A stretch of DNA of 58,645 bases, taken from NCBI GenBank assembly GCA_021736985.1, contig JAIPEW010000019.1, positions 1 to 58,645 of the forward strand, in the 5' to 3' direction. Shown in pieces: positions 31,747 to 39,452 of this stretch; within the stretch, counting starts at the first letter, position 1, and every line of letters starts with the position of its first letter. The position numbers and the translations under genes were made by a program. Under the pieces are notes generated by a model. The model had not been told where the DNA came from. It did no database searches and was given only the letters and a program-made list of their open reading frames with translations. This stretch comes from Clostridiales bacterium (lineage in GTDB: Bacteria; Bacillota; Desulfotomaculia; Desulfotomaculales; VENG01).

Positions 31747-32835
31747 TTGACAGTTAAAGTAGGTATTAACGGTTTCGGGCGCATAGGCCGAAATGTTTTC
31801 CGGACTGCTATAAACAACCCTGAAGTTGAGATAACAGCTGTTAACGACCTCACAGATGCTGAAACACTGGCACACCTTCTTAAATATGATTCTGTTCACG
31901 GGGTCTTAAATGCAGATATACAGGCTAAGCAGGGCGAATTCTCGGTAAACGGAAAAAAGATACAAGTACTTGCAGAAAAAGACCCTGCCGCCCTTCCCTG
32001 GGATAATCTAGGTGTTGACATAGTAATAGAATCTACAGGACAATTCACTCAAAGAGATGCTGCAGCAAAACACCTGGAAGCCGGTGCTAAAAAAGTAGTA
32101 ATTAGCGCACCGGGAAAACAGGTAGATGCCACTATTGTAATGGGAGTAAATCATAAAAATTACGACCCCTCAAAACATCATGTGGTTTCCAATGCGTCCT
32201 GCACGACCAACTGCCTGGCCCCTGTGGCCAAAGTTATTAATGATTCTTTTGGGATAGAAAGCGGAGTTATGACTACCACTCACTCTTATACAAACGACCA
32301 GCAGATACTGGACCTGCCTCATAAGGATTTGCGCCGGGCCCGTGCAGCAAACATGTCTCTTATCCCCACTACAACTGGGGCCGCCAAGGCAGTAGGCCAG
32401 GTAATGCCGGAACTCGACGGGCGCCTGGATGGCTTCGCTGTACGTGTTCCAACACCATGCGTATCACTGGTAGATTTCGTTGCCGTTGTAAATAAAAAAA
32501 CATCACGGGATGAAGTTAATGAAACCATGAATAATTCCTCCAGGCATGAATTAAAAGGTATTTTAACCTGCAGCGACGCACCCCTGGTTTCAAAAGATTA
32601 TTACAGTGATCCCCACTCTTCCATAGTAGATACTATATCTACCATGGTAATGGATGACAACCTGGTAAAAGTGCTGGCATGGTATGATAATGAATGGGGT
32701 TATTCCTGCCGGGTACTTGACCTGGTAATGTACATGGCAAAAAAAGAATCCGGTAATATAACTCAAATAACATGGACAGGCATGAAAAGAGAAAACAAAT
32801 ATCAAAATGTTGCCATAGCATATGCTTCCCGGTAA
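31747..32835 (+). CDS. gap: Type I glyceraldehyde-3-phosphate dehydrogenase
   Basis: 362 residues. The NAD-binding GINGFGRIGRNVFR is at 6-19 and the catalytic SNASCTTNCLAP has Cys at about 152. A Y-D-N-E-W-G-Y-S block is near the C-terminus. Asp34 at the end of the second beta strand suggests preference for NAD. It converts glyceraldehyde-3-phosphate to 1,3-bisphosphoglycerate in glycolysis. The start is TTG behind GAAAGGAG. The protein runs about 25 residues beyond the usual end (last residues NVAIAYASR). No other glycolytic gene follows. Confidence 0.95.
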   Translation: MTVKVGINGFGRIGRNVFRTAINNPEVEITAVNDLTDAETLAHLLKYDSVHGVLNADIQAKQGEFSVNGKKIQVLAEKDPAALPWDNLGVDIVIESTGQFTQRDAAAKHLEAGAKKVVISAPGKQVDATIVMGVNHKNYDPSKHHVVSNASCTTNCLAPVAKVINDSFGIESGVMTTTHSYTNDQQILDLPHKDLRRARAANMSLIPTTTGAAKAVGQVMPELDGRLDGFAVRVPTPCVSLVDFVAVVNKKTSRDEVNETMNNSSRHELKGILTCSDAPLVSKDYYSDPHSSIVDTISTMVMDDNLVKVLAWYDNEWGYSCRVLDLVMYMAKKESGNITQITWTGMKRENKYQNVAIAYASR

Positions 32836-32850
32836 AAAACTTTTATAACA

Positions 32851-32905
32851 GCTCACCGGTTACCCCTGCTAGTTTTATTTGCCCGCTGTAGGTTAACCGG
32901 TGAGC
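32851..32905. repeat. Long hairpin between gapA and the deacetylase gene
   Basis: GCTCACCGGTTA (32851-32862) and TAACCGGTGAGC (32894-32905) are perfect 12-base inverted repeats with a 31-base loop. There is no T run after either arm, so it is not a standard terminator. The left arm resembles a stretch at 20943-20963. It may belong to another small repeat family. Confidence 0.6.
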
Positions 32906-32933
32906 CCGAGCAAACAAATAGGAGGAACACAAC

Positions 32934-33842
32934 TTGAGAAAACACTTAATAACATTCCTAGCAATATCCATTGTATTAAATTTATGCCTGGCAGGAACCA
33001 GCTTTTTCACTTCTGCCGGTAACTACAGCAATGATATTGAAAAACAAGATACCACCCAGTTAGAACAATTAAAAATAAGAATTGAACAATTAAAAAAAGA
33101 AAAACAACTGCTAAAAGAAAGGCTGGATAAACTGCAATCAGCAACTCCTCTGGAAACAGATGACGACAAAATTTACAACTGGTATTTTATGCGTAAAGAA
33201 GGACATACACCTCCTACTACAGAACCCTTGTACCTGGAAATGATAAAAAACAGGGGTCACTTTTTAGGAGATACCAATAAGAAAAAGATCTTTCTCACTT
33301 TTGATGAGGGATATGAAAACGGGTATACAGTTAAAATACTGAACACACTGAAAAACAACAATGTCCAGGCAGCATTTTTTGTTACCGGCAGTTACGTTAA
33401 AAAAAATCCTGAATTAGTAAAGAGAATGGCTGATGAGGGGCACATCATAGGAAATCACAGCAATACACACCCGAGTATGCCCCAGTTAAGTGATAAAGAA
33501 ATCAAGCAGGAACTTTCTACAGTGAGCAGCATGGTAGAAGATTTAACTGGAAACGGTACCCATTTTTTTCGCCCTCCTCGTGGACAATTTAATTCCAGGG
33601 TGTTAAAATTAGCAGATGAACAGGGATACAGTACTATTTTTTGGAGCATGGCATACAGAGACTGGATTACAGATGACCAGCCGGGAGAAGAAACTGCTTA
33701 TAATTTTGTAACTGACAACATCCATAATGGTGCTGTAATTCTCCTGCACGCTGTTTCTCAATCAAACGCTGCTGCACTTGACAATATTATAAAAGAATTA
33801 AAAAAACAGGGATATTCCTTCGCCTCCCTGAATCATATCTAG
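32934..33842 (+). CDS. PdaA-like polysaccharide deacetylase
   Basis: 302 residues. A signal/anchor segment lies at about 5-25 and a short coiled coil at about 40-70. A NodB-type deacetylase domain (about 115-300) follows, with catalytic TFDEGYENGY at 122-131 and the zinc ligands in GNHSNTHPS (H175, H179). The D-E-G-Y form and the HTPPTTEPLY block are typical of PdaA, which deacetylates N-acetylmuramic acid to make the muramic delta-lactam of the spore cortex. The start is TTG behind GGAGG. Confidence 0.88.
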   Translation: MRKHLITFLAISIVLNLCLAGTSFFTSAGNYSNDIEKQDTTQLEQLKIRIEQLKKEKQLLKERLDKLQSATPLETDDDKIYNWYFMRKEGHTPPTTEPLYLEMIKNRGHFLGDTNKKKIFLTFDEGYENGYTVKILNTLKNNNVQAAFFVTGSYVKKNPELVKRMADEGHIIGNHSNTHPSMPQLSDKEIKQELSTVSSMVEDLTGNGTHFFRPPRGQFNSRVLKLADEQGYSTIFWSMAYRDWITDDQPGEETAYNFVTDNIHNGAVILLHAVSQSNAAALDNIIKELKKQGYSFASLNHI

Positions 33843-33848
33843 TTTTTG

Positions 33849-33876
33849 ACCCCTTCTATTATCTAAGAAGGGGTTT
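33849..33876 (+). terminator. Terminator after the deacetylase gene
   Basis: ACCCCTTCT and AGAAGGGGT form a 9-base stem with an 8-base loop followed by TT, six bases after the stop. Confidence 0.75.
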
Positions 33877-33899
33877 ATTAAGGGATAGGGGTATATATT

Positions 33900-35096
33900 A
33901 TGAAAAAAGTTACGATCATTTTTATTCTTGTTTTTTCCTTATTTGCTCAACCATCATGTACATGGGCTAATAATAGCAGTACTGGCGGGCAATACATGGT
34001 GCTGAAAAAAGAGTTAAACAATATAATTAAAGAAGAAAAAGGGACTTACGGCATATACCTTGTTGACCTAAAATCAGGAAAATGGTTGGGCATTAATCAG
34101 AAAAACATTTTCCACGCTGCCAGCACAATAAAATTACCTCTCAACTTGTACTTGCACCGGAAAATAGCCCGTGGAGAAATCACCCCCGGTAAAAACCTAA
34201 CATTTAAAGAGAAACATTTTGAAAAAAGTAGCGTAATAAAAAAAGAAGCACTGGGTACTGAATACAGTATTAAAAAACTATCTAAATATTCCATTATATA
34301 CAGTGATAACATTGCTACTAACATGCTTCTACACTACCTGGGAAGTGCAAACTTAAAGAATTTCATGCGGGCCCTTGGCGGCACAGTGGTAAGTTACAAA
34401 GAAAATATCACCTGCCCCAGGGATATGGCACTTTACATGCAGGAAACGCGAAAATTTACTAACCAGTATCCCGAACAGGGAAGCAAGCTAATTGGTTACT
34501 TATCAAACAGTATCTTTAACAACCGCATACCACGGCCGCTACCCCAGGATATTAAAATTGCTCATAAAATTGGCAACTGGCCTCCAACAGGTACTTATAA
34601 CGACGTGGGTTACGTAAAACACCCTGAAAGGCCCTATATTATATCAATACTCAGTAAAAATACTTCCGGGATGCAGACAGCTTTTAAAACTATTCAAAAA
34701 ATATCTAAAAGAGTTTATGAATATCAAAACTCCCTTAACAAAATAGACATATCCTTTAACGGAAAACCTTTAAATACTGACACGCCCCCTGTAATAAAAA
34801 ATGAGCGGGTACTTGTACCCATAAGGTTTATATGTGATGTACTGGATGCAAAAATACACTGGGACGAAGCCAGCAGCAAAGTAATCATTACCATGCCTAC
34901 CCGAAAAATTATTCTAAAAATAGGTGAAAAAAAAGCTGTAGTTAATAAAACTACATTGCTTCTTGATACACCGCCAGTATTATACAACGGCAGAACCATG
35001 GTACCTGTAAGATTTGTAAGTGAATCTTTAAATACAGTGGTAAAATGGAATAATGAAAATAAAACTGTTAAATTATCAACAAAAGGTGATGCGTAA
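33900..35096 (+). CDS. Secreted beta-lactamase-fold protein with C-terminal copper-amine-oxidase-like domain
   Basis: 398 residues. Signal peptide is about 1-23. Residues about 35-270 form a class A beta-lactamase-like domain with S75-x-x-K78 (STIK), SDN at 135-137 and K-I-G at 223-225 in place of K-T-G. Residues about 285-393 are a copper amine oxidase N-terminal (stalk) domain with two paired repeats (VLVPIRFICDVLDAKIHWDE and MVPVRFVSESLNTVVKW). That domain is common in exported clostridial proteins and often cell-wall associated. The protein may act on peptidoglycan rather than antibiotics. Confidence 0.85.
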   Translation: MKKVTIIFILVFSLFAQPSCTWANNSSTGGQYMVLKKELNNIIKEEKGTYGIYLVDLKSGKWLGINQKNIFHAASTIKLPLNLYLHRKIARGEITPGKNLTFKEKHFEKSSVIKKEALGTEYSIKKLSKYSIIYSDNIATNMLLHYLGSANLKNFMRALGGTVVSYKENITCPRDMALYMQETRKFTNQYPEQGSKLIGYLSNSIFNNRIPRPLPQDIKIAHKIGNWPPTGTYNDVGYVKHPERPYIISILSKNTSGMQTAFKTIQKISKRVYEYQNSLNKIDISFNGKPLNTDTPPVIKNERVLVPIRFICDVLDAKIHWDEASSKVIITMPTRKIILKIGEKKAVVNKTTLLLDTPPVLYNGRTMVPVRFVSESLNTVVKWNNENKTVKLSTKGDA

Positions 35097-36053
35097 ATGG
35101 AACGCTACAACACATATTCACAGCATCTAAAAAATAAATTCGGACAAAAAGTATACAAACTCCCTATCAACCTGCCCGGAACCTGTCCAAATCGAGACGG
35201 CACAATTAGTACTGGAGGATGTATATTTTGCGACGAACAGGGCTCTGGTTTTGATGCCCTGCCCAATACTATGGCTGTTAAAGAACAGATTAGCAATAAT
35301 AAGACCTTTTTTGCAAACAGGTTTAAAGCTAAAAAATTCATAGCTTATTTCCAGGCATTCACTAATACTTATGTTTCACTGGATAAATTCAAAGAAAACA
35401 TGAGAGCAGCTGCAGAAGAAGATGATATCGTGGGGATATCAGTATCTACACGTCCCGACTGCATTTCTGACCCCTACCTGGACTTCCTGGCCAGCCTGCA
35501 AAATGAATACAACCTGGATATAAATATAGAGCTTGGCCTGCAAACTGCCAATTACCATACCCTGGTCAAAGTAAACCGCGGGCATACCCTGGCCGAGTTT
35601 ATAGATGCAGTTAACCGCATAAAAAAACGCGGGTTTGAAATTTGCACACACTTAATACTAAACCTGCCCTGGGATAAAATGCTGGACGCCGTAGAATGTG
35701 CCAAATTAGTATCTGCTCTGGAAATAGAGTACGTTAAACTCCACTCCCTTTATGTAGTTAATAATACCATCATGGGGGACATGTACCAGAAAGGTGAAAT
35801 TACAATTGTTTCCTTGCAAGAGTATGCCAGCAGGGTAGTAAATTTCCTGGAACACCTGCACCCGGACATAGTAATACAACGCCTTGCCGGCAAGGGCCCG
35901 GCAGACAAAGTATTATTTTCCAACTGGAACCTCAGCTGGTGGCAGGTAAAACAAGAAATAGAAAACCTAATGGAATCCAGGAATACCTATCAAGGTAAGT
36001 ACTGTACTTTACCGGCAAAACAACAACCTGCTTATCTTAAACCCCAAAGCTGA
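35097..36053 (+). CDS. TIGR01212-family (YhcC-like) radical SAM protein
   Basis: 318 residues. Iron-sulfur cysteines lie in GTCPNRDGTISTGGCIFCD (C30, C42, C45), the wider-spaced signature of this family. Downstream blocks such as GLQTANYHTLVKVNRGHT and THLILNLPWD also fit. The substrate of the family is not settled. It begins directly after the stop of the preceding gene (TAA then ATG), so the two are probably co-transcribed. Confidence 0.9.
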   Translation: MERYNTYSQHLKNKFGQKVYKLPINLPGTCPNRDGTISTGGCIFCDEQGSGFDALPNTMAVKEQISNNKTFFANRFKAKKFIAYFQAFTNTYVSLDKFKENMRAAAEEDDIVGISVSTRPDCISDPYLDFLASLQNEYNLDINIELGLQTANYHTLVKVNRGHTLAEFIDAVNRIKKRGFEICTHLILNLPWDKMLDAVECAKLVSALEIEYVKLHSLYVVNNTIMGDMYQKGEITIVSLQEYASRVVNFLEHLHPDIVIQRLAGKGPADKVLFSNWNLSWWQVKQEIENLMESRNTYQGKYCTLPAKQQPAYLKPQS

Positions 36054-36061
36054 TAAAAAAT

Positions 36062-36187
36062 TAACCACCCATGAGCTTTTTACTCACAACGTAGAATGAA
36101 ACATCTTCTGACAGCTAAGTGAGGGCCGGGGCAAAGGCTAAGCAGCGCACCCGGACTCCGCTACCTTCCGGAACCCCCCCGGCCCTT
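36062..36187 (+). repeat. Dispersed intergenic repeat, type A (full copy)
   Basis: The order is GAGCTTTTTACTCACAACG, then GAGGGCCGGGGCAAAGGCTA, CGCACCCGGACTCCGCTACC, TTCCGGAA and CCGGCCC. This matches the copies at 29104 (reverse) and 47763. It fills the gap between the convergent radical SAM and murJ genes. Confidence 0.8.
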
Positions 36188-36228
36188 TAATTTTAGCGGG
36201 AATTTTCTTATTAATATAACAGTAAAAA

Positions 36229-37743
36229 TTATTTTTTCAATAAGCTGCGAAAGTCTTCTACGCGCAAAATAAACAGCAGACCGGCATAAATTATCCCGCC
36301 TACTCCCAGCGTCACGGTAAGCCCCCATATCTGCTTTGACAGGGCAACTTCAGCTGCATACAAACCCAACCAGCTGCTAACCCCCACGATAACTATACCA
36401 AAAACTGCTGCCGCTGCAGCGATTTTCCCAACCGGCTTTAATAAATCTCTCCAATTAAAATCTTCAAGCCTTCTATGCAACAAAATCATAAACAATATCG
36501 CCGCAACAAATGCTGATACGGTATTACCAAGGGCTAATCCAATATGCTGCATACTGCCAACAAGTATCAAGTCCAGCAGCAGGTTAATTCCCAGTGCGCA
36601 CCCCATTATCTTAAACGGAATCACAGCCTCCTGCAAACTTAAAAAAGTATATATCATTAATTGATTTGCCGATAGGGCAATCACAGATAACGCGTACACT
36701 TCAAGCGCTCCTGCCGTAGCAGCAGTAGCAGACGCATCAAATGCTCCCCGCTCGAACAACAACCTTACCACGGGACGATCCAGAGTCAATAAAAGTATTG
36801 CTGCAGGAAAACCGAGCAGTGCAACCAGGCGCATCCCTTTTGCAGTATTTTCCCTCAAGGAATTCATATCACCGCGGCCGGCAGCAGAAGCCAGGTACGG
36901 GAAAAGTACGGTTGAAACTGCTGCTACAAAAAGGCCGTAAGGAAGTTCCCTTATCCGGTCAGCAAAATTCAAAGCCGCTATACTCCCGCCGCTAAGCTGC
37001 GACCCCAGCCAGCGATCCAGGAATATATATCCCTTGGTACTCAGGGTAGTCAGAATAACCGGCACTGCCAGCACAAATATCCTGCGCACACCGGAATCCC
37101 GGAAATTTAACCTGGGCTTTAAAGTAAATCCATAATTCCAGAGCTTTGTCCTCTGCACAAGGTAAAAAACAAGAGTCCCACCCAACATACACCAGGCAAG
37201 TCCTACTGCACCTTTTTGTACAAAAAAGAAAAGAAGCAATATAAAAACAATATTCTGCAAAGCAGGTGCTGCAGCAGGAACAGTAAAATGCTTGTACGCA
37301 TTTAATGCAGCTTTTACCAGGTAACCCATAGTTAAAAAAGCTAACCCGGGAAGCATTATCCTGGTACACAGCACGGCCAGGGATTTTGTATCTGCAGTAA
37401 ATCCCGGGGCCAACACTTCCACCAGCTGCGGGGCAAATATAATACCTGCAGCAGAAAATAAAACTATTCCTCCTCCGTAAATTGCAAAAAAAGTAGATGC
37501 AAGCTGCTTTTCATTTTGTTTTCCCAATCTTTCTGTAAAAACAGGTAAAAAAGAATTACCCCCAGAAGTACCGAGTATATATGATAGAATAAAAGGTATA
37601 GTAGAAGCCACAACATAGGCGTCTGACTGGGGGGTAGCCCCCAGGTAAGCAGCAACAACTTGCTCTCTTACAAAACCTAAAACTCTGCTTGTGATAAACA
37701 ATAAAAATAATACAGAAGAAGTCTTAAAAATAGAAGTAGGCAT
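36229..37743 (-). CDS. murJ: MurJ-type lipid II flippase
   Basis: 504 residues with about 14 membrane segments and the MVF/MATE-type fold. The N-terminal block ITSRVLGFVREQVVAAYLGA and the SGGNSFLPVFTERL segment are characteristic. The conserved LPYGLFVAAVSTVLFPYLA block is in the middle. It exports lipid-linked peptidoglycan precursors. It stands alone here, convergent with the radical SAM gene. The ATG has AGGG upstream. Confidence 0.93.
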   Translation of the reverse strand: MPTSIFKTSSVLFLLFITSRVLGFVREQVVAAYLGATPQSDAYVVASTIPFILSYILGTSGGNSFLPVFTERLGKQNEKQLASTFFAIYGGGIVLFSAAGIIFAPQLVEVLAPGFTADTKSLAVLCTRIMLPGLAFLTMGYLVKAALNAYKHFTVPAAAPALQNIVFILLLFFFVQKGAVGLAWCMLGGTLVFYLVQRTKLWNYGFTLKPRLNFRDSGVRRIFVLAVPVILTTLSTKGYIFLDRWLGSQLSGGSIAALNFADRIRELPYGLFVAAVSTVLFPYLASAAGRGDMNSLRENTAKGMRLVALLGFPAAILLLTLDRPVVRLLFERGAFDASATAATAGALEVYALSVIALSANQLMIYTFLSLQEAVIPFKIMGCALGINLLLDLILVGSMQHIGLALGNTVSAFVAAILFMILLHRRLEDFNWRDLLKPVGKIAAAAAVFGIVIVGVSSWLGLYAAEVALSKQIWGLTVTLGVGGIIYAGLLFILRVEDFRSLLKK

Positions 37744-37846
37744 ACTGATCCCTTCATCTTAATGTGTTATGTTTAGCTCGGCCAATAATACTCATTTATC
37801 CAGGCTTTGTCAATATTATAATATTAAATACGGGGGTAATATTTTT

Positions 37847-38584
37847 ATGTTTCCTCAAACTCACGTACACTTTGTTCAAAAAGTGCTGGGAAGAATATCA
37901 AATGCAGCTGCACTAGGCAGCATTTTCCCAGACACAATAGTTAGCTCTGAAGTAACGCATAAAAAAGCTCACAGCGCAGGAAATATTTTAATACAAAACA
38001 ACTGCGTATTCCCGGAAAACATGCGGGATTTTACCCTGGGCGCAGTTACCCACGGTAATAGCCCCCCGGGTTTAGATTATTACGGGGATGAGCATTACCC
38101 GGGATGCGAGCGGGGATACTGCTTTGAAATAGGTCGTGATTTTATTGAATCTACCATCAGAGCGTGTAATATCCCGGAGCATATGGGATGGTGGAAATCG
38201 CACAACATAGTTGAAATGGGAGTAGAACTTTATGTAAGCAGCAGGGGCCCTTACGGAGAAATTATCAGGGAAGCCTGCAGTAATGATGAATTAATTAATT
38301 ATCTCGCGCAGGTACTACCAAACGAACTCTGCCCGGATACTTCTTTCCTAAAAAGTAGAATAAAACGCTTTCCATATTATATTGAAGTACACAACGTTAC
38401 TCCCAAAAACCTGGCTCATAAGTATAAAATACAAACATATTCCAAGCACGGGATTATAATAATCCCTGAAGAGGTCGCCCGGCTAATTTCTGCTGCAGCT
38501 GAAATTATCTCCAACGACATAGAAGAATTTTTTGATTTTGTAGAGCAAAAAATGCAGCCTCACCTGCAGCCGCTAATGCAATAA
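37847..38584 (+). CDS. Putative zinc-dependent phospholipase C-like protein
   Basis: 245 residues. The N-terminal THVHFVQKVLGR, the LGSIFPD block, THKKAHSAGN and LGAVTHGNSPPGLDYYGD follow the spacing of His and Asp ligands in the zinc-dependent phospholipase C/S1-nuclease superfamily. This is pattern recognition only and the substrate is unknown. ATG 37847 has CGGGGG upstream; an upstream ATG at 37769 has none. No signal peptide is seen. Confidence 0.5.
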   Translation: MFPQTHVHFVQKVLGRISNAAALGSIFPDTIVSSEVTHKKAHSAGNILIQNNCVFPENMRDFTLGAVTHGNSPPGLDYYGDEHYPGCERGYCFEIGRDFIESTIRACNIPEHMGWWKSHNIVEMGVELYVSSRGPYGEIIREACSNDELINYLAQVLPNELCPDTSFLKSRIKRFPYYIEVHNVTPKNLAHKYKIQTYSKHGIIIIPEEVARLISAAAEIISNDIEEFFDFVEQKMQPHLQPLMQ

Positions 38585-38624
38585 GTAAAAAATCGTGCCA
38601 GGCACGATTTTTTACTTATTGCAT
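38576..38624. terminator. Bidirectional terminator palindrome overlapping a stop codon
   Basis: A perfect 49-base palindrome with 24-base arms around one central A: it starts ATGCAATAAGTAAAAAATCG and ends CGATTTTTTACTTATTGCAT. It includes the last two sense codons and the TAA of the upstream gene, and separates it from the convergent kinase gene ending at 38641. A closely related design occurs at 43315-43346. Confidence 0.85.
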
Positions 38625-38640
38625 ATAGTACCACCTTTTT

Positions 38641-39288
38641 TTAATTTGAGCAGTTAACTGTTTCTCTTATTTCATTCCACTTGTTTTTAACAGTACTAAT
38701 AATGTACTGCCTGTGTTCCTCGTACTTTACAAAATCAAGATTATTTGCATCTATCGTCATGATGTTTCCCAGCTTATAATTATAGTAATTCTCCTCGTAA
38801 AACTGGTGAAGCTTTCGCCAGTACCCATCTTCCACTTCCAATTCATCCTTACGACCGCGATGTTTTATCCTGCGTATAGCTTCCTCAGCATCCACCCTGA
38901 GATAAATTATCAACCTGGGCGGGTCAAGATGCTCAATCATGTTATACAACAGGCTGTGATAAACATTATATTCTTCAGGTGTCATGTAATCTATTTCCCT
39001 GTACATGCGGGCAAAAATATTGTCCGAATAAACAGAGCGGTCCATAATCCCGCTACCCAGCTCAGCAGCTTCTTTATACTGCCTGAACCTGTGGTTAAGA
39101 AAATTGATCTGCATGGGAAAACACCAGCGCTCGCGATCATGAAAAAACTTGTGCAGCAAATTATTTTCGTCTTCAAATATTTCAGTAAAGGGAACCAGGT
39201 CCATCTCATCGGCAAGTATTTTTACCAGTGTTGATTTCCCTACGCCAGTCATACCATCTACAACCAGCTGTACCTGATTTCCGTTCAA
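38641..39288 (-). CDS. Deoxynucleoside kinase
   Basis: 215 residues of the dNK family. The P-loop is DGMTGVGKST near the N-terminus. The substrate-binding DRSVYSDNIFARMY block and the lid sequence RIKHRGRKDELEV are present. It phosphorylates deoxynucleosides in nucleotide salvage. The start was set to TTG 39288, eight bases after GGAAGG; a GTG three codons earlier is too close to the SD. Specificity cannot be read from sequence. Confidence 0.88.
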   Translation of the reverse strand: MNGNQVQLVVDGMTGVGKSTLVKILADEMDLVPFTEIFEDENNLLHKFFHDRERWCFPMQINFLNHRFRQYKEAAELGSGIMDRSVYSDNIFARMYREIDYMTPEEYNVYHSLLYNMIEHLDPPRLIIYLRVDAEEAIRRIKHRGRKDELEVEDGYWRKLHQFYEENYYNYKLGNIMTIDANNLDFVKYEEHRQYIISTVKNKWNEIRETVNCSN

Positions 39289-39452
39289 AACAATCACCTT
39301 CCTAGTTTAAATTTATTAACAACTTAGAATCTTCTTCTAGGTTGTCTTTGAATTTCCTTCCCAATACAGTATAAATAATAATTAATAGTAATATTTACCA
39401 GCGATTGAATATATACTATATAAAAAACATTAACCTGAAAAAGGAGAATTTC

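Noticed and set aside
32851-32905. Terminator of gapA
   Set aside because: The stem is perfect but has a 31-base loop and no T run; listed as a repeat instead.
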